DNA of 8,476 bases from positions 1-8,476 of the forward strand of contig JAJRPW010000148.1 in NCBI GenBank assembly GCA_024280585.1. Direction: 5' to 3'. This document shows, piece by piece, positions 1 to 4,806 of this stretch. The translations under genes were made by a program, and so were the position numbers. The stretch comes from Alphaproteobacteria bacterium. GTDB taxonomy: Bacteria > Pseudomonadota > Alphaproteobacteria > Rickettsiales > UBA6187. The notes under the pieces were generated by a model. It saw only the letters and a program-made list of their open reading frames with translations, was not told the origin of the DNA and did no database searches. The number at the start of each line of letters is the position of its first letter. Position 1 is the first letter of the stretch.

Positions 1-1149
<1,149 letters not shown>

Positions 1150-1350
1150 AGTGTTAGATCCTGTCAATATAAATTGACAAGAAAAATTTCTTTTTCCCGC
1201 ACGTTGTTACATTTTTTGGTTGTTAAACCAAGAAACTTAAGCAACAACATGCAAGAATTTTCTCACGTGCTGCCGCCTTTGTTTCTCTTCTTTATTTACA
1301 ATTTCAAAGAGCTTTTTACCTTAATATTTAAGAACCAACATCGCGTCGGG
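1150..1350 (-). ncRNA. 16S precursor leader (transcribed spacer)
   Basis: About 200 nt between the predicted rRNA transcription start and the mature 16S 5' end. No convincing protein gene lies in it. Three small perfect hairpins are visible: 1162-1179 (7-bp stem TGTCAAT/ATTGACA, loop of 4), 1181-1196 (GAAAAA/TTTTTC) and 1216-1231 (TTGGTT/AACCAA, loop of 4). A boxA-like element lies at 1302-1312. These fit a pre-rRNA leader that is folded and trimmed by RNases. The partner strand of the long RNase III stem would lie beyond the 16S 3' end, outside the window, so the processing stem cannot be checked. Confidence 0.7.
1302..1312 (-). promoter_or_regulatory. boxA-like antitermination element of the rRNA leader
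   Basis: On the minus strand this reads GCTCTTTGAAA, followed by TTGTAAATAAAGAAG. It closely resembles the bacterial rRNA boxA core (GCTCTTTAACA in E. coli), which in RNA form binds NusB/NusE so that polymerase passes through the untranslated rRNA without early termination. Its place, about 40 nt after the predicted start and 150 nt before mature 16S, is the usual one. The call rests on motif and position only. Confidence 0.7.
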
Positions 1351-1356
1351 AGGTGT

Positions 1357-1385
1357 GTTATACCCACCATGATCACCCTTGTCAA
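1357..1385 (-). promoter_or_regulatory. rRNA promoter (-35 TTGACA, 17-bp spacer, -10 TATAAC)
   Basis: Minus strand: TTGACA at 1385-1380 is a perfect -35, followed by exactly 17 bp and TATAAC at 1362-1357, five of six matches to the -10 consensus. The start site should fall near 1350, in CTCCCGACGCG; a G/C-rich stretch there is typical of stringently controlled rRNA promoters. Immediately upstream (1386-1415) lies an almost pure A/T block that looks like an UP element for the RNA polymerase alpha subunit. The -35 box and this block are part of the 34-bp repeat found again at 2056-2089. Confidence 0.85.
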
Positions 1386-1414
1386 ACACTAATTTAATAA
1401 AAATTCATTTTTTT
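1381..1414. repeat. 34-bp direct repeat, copy 1 (rRNA-proximal)
   Basis: A perfect 34-base match to 2056-2089, starting GTCAAACACTAATTTAATAA and ending in seven T. The copies lie 675 bp apart in the same orientation and bracket the yefM-yoeB operon. This copy holds five of six bases of the rRNA -35 box plus the UP-like block. Similarity stops sharply on both sides: CCTT against AGACC before it, and TAATAACG against CAATTAAG after it. Confidence 0.9.
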
Positions 1415-1415
1415 T
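1386..1415 (-). promoter_or_regulatory. UP-element-like A/T block upstream of the rRNA promoter
   Basis: Read on the minus strand the block starts with a run of eight A, then TGAATTTTTATTAAATTAGTG, and ends against the -35 hexamer. A-tract and T-tract composition at -40 to -65 is what the alpha C-terminal domains bind in strong rRNA promoters. Most of it recurs exactly at 2061-2089. The assignment is from composition and position. Confidence 0.55.
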
Positions 1416-1470
1416 AATAACGCTAATTTTGGATAAGGAATTTATTAGATTTTTTATCGCTTAATTAACG

Positions 1471-1725
1471 CTAATAATGCCGCCTACACTGCGTCACACA
1501 GACGAGCCCGTCAACCACTTCATACACAATTCTATGCTCTGCATTGATCCTCCGTGACCACTGCCCGGACAACTCATGTTTCAAAGCCTCAGGCTTGCCT
1601 ATACCGGAAAAAGGCGTACGCCTTATATCTTTTATAAGCTCATTTACACGTTTAAGAATTTTTTTATCGGTTTTTTGCCAGTAAAGATAATCTTCCCAAC
1701 CATTTGGATCAAATGCAAGTTTCAT
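1471..1725 (-). CDS. yoeB: YoeB family mRNA endonuclease toxin
   Basis: Toxin of a type II toxin-antitoxin pair. YoeB enters the ribosomal A site and cuts mRNA there, shutting down translation; YefM binding neutralises it. The protein has 84 residues, the same length as E. coli YoeB, and matches the family along its whole length: the WEDYLYWQ start, NELIKDIRRTPF, GKPEALKHELSGQWSRRI and a final RHY. The catalytic residues known from E. coli fall at the same numbers: Glu46, Arg65, His83 and Tyr84. The toxin therefore looks active. Its ATG lies 2 bases after the yefM stop, and its ribosome binding site AGAGG lies in the last yefM codons with 7 bases of spacing, so the two are translationally linked. 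The 16S promoter begins about 85 bp downstream on the same strand. No clear terminator is seen between them. Confidence 0.96.
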   Translation of the reverse strand: MKLAFDPNGWEDYLYWQKTDKKILKRVNELIKDIRRTPFSGIGKPEALKHELSGQWSRRINAEHRIVYEVVDGLVCVTQCRRHY

Positions 1726-1727
1726 TA

Positions 1728-1982
1728 TTAGACCTCTTTCAAATCTCGCTCTTGATAGTTACCACCTTTAACATTGTCCACGCCTTGTATTAAACGTTCG
1801 GCATTTTTTGGACTAGACATTAAATAATGAGTTTCCTCAAAAGAATTGTAATCATCGAGAGACATCATAACCACAGGACGCTCATTTTGACGAGTAATTA
1901 TAATAGGCTCATGATTATCACAAACCCGCATCATCGTGTCTTTAAAATTATTCCTTGCCGATGTGTAGCTAATAACATCCAT
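1728..1982 (-). CDS. yefM: YefM family antitoxin (Phd/YefM)
   Basis: Antitoxin that binds YoeB through its C-terminal tail and represses its own operon through its N-terminal Phd/YefM domain. Family marks are ISYTSARNNF at the start, then PIIITRQNERPVVMMSLDDYNSFEET, then a flexible charged tail. The start is taken at ATG 1982 (84 residues) rather than TTG 1988: the ribosome binding site GAGG lies 8 bases before this ATG but only 2 before the TTG. With this start, arginines fall at 10 and 31, the positions I recall as needed for operator binding in E. coli YefM. It is first in the operon with yoeB, and the TGTACA operator lies about 20 bp upstream, which fits autoregulation. Cys21 and the tail sequence differ from E. 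coli; nothing suggests damage. Confidence 0.95.
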   Translation of the reverse strand: MDVISYTSARNNFKDTMMRVCDNHEPIIITRQNERPVVMMSLDDYNSFEETHYLMSSPKNAERLIQGVDNVKGGNYQERDLKEV

Positions 1983-2004
1983 AACCAACGCCTCTTTTAT
2001 TTTT

Positions 2005-2032
2005 ATTGTACATAAATATGTACATGTACAAT
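2005..2032. promoter_or_regulatory. YefM-type operator: three TGTACA boxes
   Basis: TGTACA occurs at 2007-2012, 2019-2024 and 2025-2030. The first two are 12 bp apart centre to centre, the spacing I recall for the long and short palindromes of the E. coli yefM-yoeB operator, which share this hexamer core. The third abuts the second, making a perfect 12-bp palindrome at 2019-2030. Outer arms ATTGTACAT (2005-2013) and ATGTACAAT (2024-2032) form a perfect 9-bp inverted repeat. The element lies between the predicted -10 and the yefM start, so bound YefM/YoeB would block initiation. Confidence 0.85.
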
Positions 2033-2060
2033 ATTAACACGCCAACCCCTAGACCGTCAA
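2031..2060 (-). promoter_or_regulatory. Predicted yefM-yoeB promoter
   Basis: Minus strand: TTGACG at 2060-2055 (five of six), 18 bp, then TAATAT at 2036-2031 (four of six); shifting by one gives TTAATA with a 17-bp spacer. The start would fall near 2024, inside the operator. The -35 and the A/T block upstream of it (2061-2089) come from the 34-bp repeat shared with the 16S promoter, whereas the spacer and -10 are unrelated to those of the rRNA promoter. Confidence 0.6.
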
Positions 2061-2089
2061 ACACTAATTTAATAAAAATTCATTTTTTT
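2056..2089. repeat. 34-bp direct repeat, copy 2 (upstream of yefM)
   Basis: Identical to 1381-1414 over 34 bases. It supplies the -35 region and the A/T-rich upstream block for the predicted yefM promoter. Together the copies enclose 641 bp (1415-2055) holding the toxin-antitoxin genes and their operator and little else. Confidence 0.9.
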
Positions 2090-2110
2090 CAATTAAGCGC
2101 ACCGCCCACA

Positions 2111-2148
2111 ACTTAACTACCTAATTAAACTTAACTACCTAATTAAAC
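2111..2148. repeat. 18-bp tandem repeat, two copies plus 2 bases
   Basis: The unit ACTTAACTACCTAATTAA occurs at 2111-2128 and 2129-2146 without mismatch, followed by AC that begins a third unit. It lies in the short gap between the end of the His-rich gene and the toxin-antitoxin promoter region. No function can be assigned; it may be a slippage product or a site for an unknown DNA-binding protein. Confidence 0.85.
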
Positions 2149-2175
2149 AGAATATTTATGGAAACCAAAACGACA

Positions 2176-2580
2176 TTAATGACTATGCTCTGAGGAAGAA
2201 TGGGAGCTTTTTCGCGAGGACAAGGCGCTTTCAGACCATTTTTTACTGCTCTTTGTTGTATCAACTGAAGAATGCGCGCCTTCTTCTCCATCTTTTGTAG
2301 GTTTTACCCACTCAGACCAAGGAGAGTCTTCAGCCGGTGTAAAAGCTGTATGCTCAATGCCCCGCTTTCCATCCTTACTTACAACTTCATGCGCAGCATC
2401 GACAGAACCTGTCCAACTTGTAGTTCTATCTCTTTCCGTTACAAGCTCTCCGTTCGCTCCAATTTCTTTGTGCACATGCACATGAATGCTGATATGCCCA
2501 TCAACAGACCCATAATTGCGCCCGTGACTCCGATGTATATGTCTATGCACATGCTTATGTCCAGAAGTTTCATTTGCCAT
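2176..2580 (-). CDS. His/Ser-rich small protein of unknown function
   Basis: I do not recognise this 134-residue protein. It has no signal peptide or membrane segment, so it is probably cytoplasmic unless exported by another route. The N-terminal 37 residues hold ten histidines, with alternating runs HKHVHRHIH (8-16) and HVHVH (33-37); in an extended strand the His side chains of each run would share one face, as in a metal-binding surface. The middle (about 40-100) is acidic to neutral with tryptophans at 56, 88 and 91. The last 25 residues are rich in Ser, Lys and His and end in HSH; the total is 16 His. A strong ribosome binding site, AGGAGGG, lies 6 bases before the ATG, which supports real translation. 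It starts 24 bases after the pentapeptide pseudogene on the same strand and was probably co-transcribed with it. Metal binding is an inference from composition only. Confidence 0.75.
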   Translation of the reverse strand: MANETSGHKHVHRHIHRSHGRNYGSVDGHISIHVHVHKEIGANGELVTERDRTTSWTGSVDAAHEVVSKDGKRGIEHTAFTPAEDSPWSEWVKPTKDGEEGAHSSVDTTKSSKKWSESALSSRKSSHSSSEHSH

Positions 2581-2604
2581 AATTAACCCTCCTATTTTTT
2601 ATTG

Positions 2605-3587
2605 TTACCGACAAAAACCATCATCATAATCACGAAACGCCCTACCAGATTCCAAGGCTTCCGCAAAACCCACCTTATCATACTCTCCAACACATCTCTT
2701 GAAACTACAACCCCTAATAATAGTTCTTTCATCTGTACGTATGCCAGATAGGTTACAATCTTCAAAATGCACTCTAATAAATCTTGCATCTGACCAATCA
2801 GTATTTTTTAAATTAACCGACAGGAATGCCACATCCCTCTCCTCTAAACCTTTAAAAATCATATTTTCCAGATTAAAACCGATAATCGCAGGAGCCAAAT
2901 CATTGTAGCTTATCCAGTTATTTGCAAAGTCAGAATCTTTATATCTCTCAGAATATTCCGTATCTTTATATCAAGCTCACATAAATTTTTGCGCCACACG
3001 CTAATATATTTGTCTAAAACCCGTCTTTTTTGCTCCGGAGACAACTCACCCTTTTTTTTCCTCAAAAAAATCCCTGGTATATTCCCATAATTTTTTTCCT
3101 TTTTCTTTCAAGTATTTTGATTTCAATTTGTTTGATCTCAAAGGCCATAATAATTCATCGGCATAATATCCGACCTCTTGCTCAAAACCACGAAAATCAA
3201 GAGTCTCTCCCACTACATAAAAACGTACCGTTTCTAACTTTTCTAACTTTTCGGCAAAACTAACATGTTTAACTTCTTTCCCAGACTTAGATATAATACA
3301 CCTCCACTCACCAAATATTTTTTTCTAATAACTTGCACTTAAATCCGCACTCTTTATATTCACATATACAATTCTTAAAGCCCTTTTCGTTAAACTCAAC
3401 CACATCGTGAAAACGCACTTCTGCTACTAAGAGCGAAACTAGCCGCGCTTTTTTTAGAAGTTTTTATTAGATTTTCTAGCGCAATTCTTCTAGCCGCGGC
3501 CAACCTATCTTGATGAGAATAATAGACTAGCTCCCCCTCTTCGTCAGAAACAACTCCCATTGCTTTATCATCAACATTTCCACTCAT
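2605..3587 (-). pseudogene. Pentapeptide-repeat protein gene broken by four frameshifts
   Basis: One ancestral frame of about 325 codons can be followed across four frame changes. It starts at ATG 3587, 6 bases after GAGGAG. Frame breaks: the A7 run at 3449-3455, A7 at 3318-3324 and A8 at 3052-3059 each need one base fewer to restore the frame. Near 2940-2955, in GAGAGATATA, two bases too many or one too few. Removing these gives a continuous protein: an N-terminal part (DEEGELVYYSHQDRLAAARR), a Cys-rich repeat-like part (FKNCICEYKECGFKCKLLEK), a charged helical middle (KGKKLWEYTRDFFEEKKGEL, then SPEQKRRVLDKYISVWRKNL), and a C-terminal run of about nine five-residue units such as NLENM, IFKGL, NLKNT, HFEDC and NLSGI, the pattern of a right-handed quadrilateral beta-helix. 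The longest intact pieces are 3396-3593 and 2605-2898. The function is unknown. Sequencing error is the alternative, but the large genes next door are intact. Confidence 0.8.
3314..3363. repeat. 50-bp direct repeat, copy A (inside the pentapeptide pseudogene)
   Basis: A perfect 50-base match to 3600-3649. On the minus strand it encodes, in the ancestral frame, the residues from EYKECGF to LEK of the pentapeptide protein and contains the second frameshifting A7 run. As it is a natural part of the reading frame, this is probably the original copy. Confidence 0.9.
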
Positions 3588-3599
3588 AGCCAACTCCTC

Positions 3600-3649
3600 A
3601 ATATTTTTTTCTAATAACTTGCACTTAAATCCGCACTCTTTATATTCAC
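3600..3649. repeat. 50-bp direct repeat, copy B (between the pseudogene and rseP)
   Basis: Identical to 3314-3363 over all 50 bases and in the same orientation. One edge touches the GAGGAG ribosome binding site (3594-3599) of the pentapeptide pseudogene; the other reaches to 42 bases before the rseP start. It can be read as the same peptide piece but lies in a noncoding gap, so it looks like a displaced copy of coding sequence. The copies enclose 236 bp, the 5' part of the pseudogene. Confidence 0.9.
3619..3646 (+). promoter_or_regulatory. Possible promoter for the rseP-bamA-skp operon
   Basis: TTGCAC (3619-3624, four of six to TTGACA), a 16-bp spacer, then TATATT (3641-3646, five of six to TATAAT), 45 bases before the rseP ATG. 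It is the only promoter-like pair I see in the 100-bp divergent gap. It lies wholly inside repeat copy B, so it would have arrived with the duplication; the same string in copy A lies antisense in the pseudogene. AT-rich DNA gives such matches by chance, so the call is weak. Confidence 0.35.
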
Positions 3650-3690
3650 TTAAGAAACGTTATCTCAAAAATTACAAAAAAGCAATAAAC

Positions 3691-4803
3691 ATGGAACTAT
3701 TAACTACATCTTTATATAATTTCTCAGCATTTGTTTTAATTCTTACCGTGATCGTTTTCATTCATGAATTCGGACATTATTATGTAGCCAAATTATGTGG
3801 TGTAAAAATCGAGGTATTTTCGATTGGTTTTGGCAAGGAACTTTTCGGATGGAACGATAAATCCGGCACCAGATGGAAAGTTTGCGCCCTGCCCTTTGGC
3901 GGCTATGTAAAAATGTTTGGTGATATTGATCCGGCCAGCGTTCCCGACACTGAAAAAATCAGTAAATTTACCAAAAAAGAGGCAGCAATTGCTTTCCACA
4001 CCAAGCCTTTGTCGCAAAAATCAGCCATTGTTGCCGCCGGCCCCATCGCTAATTTTGTTCTCGCAATAGTTATCCTAACATTTTTTTTTAGTTACTATGG
4101 CAAACCGGTAACACTATCACAAATCAGCGGCATAACGCCAGATAGTGCCGCCTTTGAAGCCGGCCTTGAAATTGACGATGTAATCATCCAAATTGACGAC
4201 ACTAAAATCTCTACATTCGCTGACATACAAAGGATAATAGGCCTAAATACCGGCACTGAAATTACTATAACCTACCGTCGCGGAGAAGAGGAAATAACGG
4301 CATTAGCCACGCCGAAAATTGTTGCACGCGAAGACATATTCGGCAATGAAATCAAGGCTGCTTTGCTTGGAGTTGAAGCCCGAGTGTCGTCTTTTGAGAA
4401 GTTAAATATCTTCGAATCCTCAATTGCTGCCACAAAAGAGACATACCACATCGCCGCCGGCACTTTAAAAGCCATCGGCCAGATGATCAGCGGCGAGCGC
4501 TCAGCCCGCGAAATCAGCGGCCCAATAGGCATTGCCAAATATTCCGGTCAATCGGCGAAAAAAGGAATTGAAACTGTCTTGTGGTTTATGGTTGTATTGT
4601 CTGTAAATTTAGGTTTAATTAACCTGTTCCCGATTCCGATTTTGGATGGAGGACATTTACTATTTTATGCAGTAGAAGCCGTACGAGGGCGACCATTAGC
4701 CGAAAAAATCCAGGAATATGGCTTTAAATTTGGCTTGGCTTGCGTTTTGACTTTGGCTGCATTTGCGATATTTAACGATGTTAGAAACCTTAATTTGTTC
4801 TAA
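3691..4803 (+). CDS. rseP: RseP family site-2 zinc metalloprotease
   Basis: Inner-membrane protease that cuts substrates within the membrane. In well-studied bacteria it completes cleavage of an anti-sigma factor or clears signal peptides. The protein has 370 residues from the chosen start. The first membrane helix carries the zinc motif HEFGH (25-29), followed by GFGKELFGW and PFGGYVKMFGD. A second membrane helix lies near 115-130. One PDZ domain spans about 143-200 (GLEIDDVIIQIDDTKI). A late membrane helix carries the third zinc ligand in NLFPIPILDGG (Asp319), preceded by GPIGIAKYSGQ. All catalytic residues are present. The frame is open back to an ATG at 3619, but that extension would be translated from the 50-bp repeat and is not family-like; ATG 3691 places HExxH at its usual distance from the N terminus. 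No clear ribosome binding site precedes it. It is first gene of the envelope operon; bamA follows after 3 bases. Confidence 0.96.
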   Translation: MELLTTSLYNFSAFVLILTVIVFIHEFGHYYVAKLCGVKIEVFSIGFGKELFGWNDKSGTRWKVCALPFGGYVKMFGDIDPASVPDTEKISKFTKKEAAIAFHTKPLSQKSAIVAAGPIANFVLAIVILTFFFSYYGKPVTLSQISGITPDSAAFEAGLEIDDVIIQIDDTKISTFADIQRIIGLNTGTEITITYRRGEEEITALATPKIVAREDIFGNEIKAALLGVEARVSSFEKLNIFESSIAATKETYHIAAGTLKAIGQMISGERSAREISGPIGIAKYSGQSAKKGIETVLWFMVVLSVNLGLINLFPIPILDGGHLLFYAVEAVRGRPLAEKIQEYGFKFGLACVLTLAAFAIFNDVRNLNLF

Positions 4804-4806
4804 AAA

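Noticed and set aside
1415..1470. Rho-independent terminator after yoeB
   Set aside because: Only a weak AT palindrome around TTAATTAA with a bulge is seen near 1459-1470; the stem is too poor to call.
1983..1988. TTG start for yefM two codons upstream
   Set aside because: The ribosome binding site would be only 2 bases away; ATG 1982 has proper spacing and family-like numbering.
1381..2089. Insertion sequence or transposon
   Set aside because: No transposase gene and no terminal inverted repeats were found; the direct repeats alone do not identify a mobile element.
2056..2148. CRISPR-like repeat cluster
   Set aside because: Only two tandem 18-bp units without spacers and two distant 34-bp copies; no array structure or cas gene is present.
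2272..2586. Plus-strand frame of 104 codons opposite the His-rich gene
   Set aside because: Its Met-rich start mirrors the CAT-rich His codons of the minus strand; the minus frame has the strong ribosome binding site.
2605..2898. Separate small gene starting at a TTG at 2898
   Set aside because: No ribosome binding site precedes the TTG, and the frame joins upstream coding sequence by one frame change, so it is the tail of a broken longer gene.
3030..3263. Plus-strand frame with a hydrophobic stretch that looks like a membrane helix
   Set aside because: It is antisense to the repaired pentapeptide frame; the hydrophobic run comes from reading Lys/Glu-rich codons in reverse.
2605..3587. Programmed ribosomal frameshifting in the pentapeptide gene
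   Set aside because: Four separate shifts, three in one direction and one different, with no shared slippery heptamer and structure, fit decay or sequencing error better.
3396..3593. Independent 65-residue protein
   Set aside because: Its last 20 residues are out-of-frame products after the A7 run; the other frame continues with repeat-like sequence. It is the head of the pseudogene.
3619..3690. Longer rseP start giving 24 extra residues
   Set aside because: The extension is translated from the 50-bp repeat, has no ribosome binding site and does not resemble RseP N termini.
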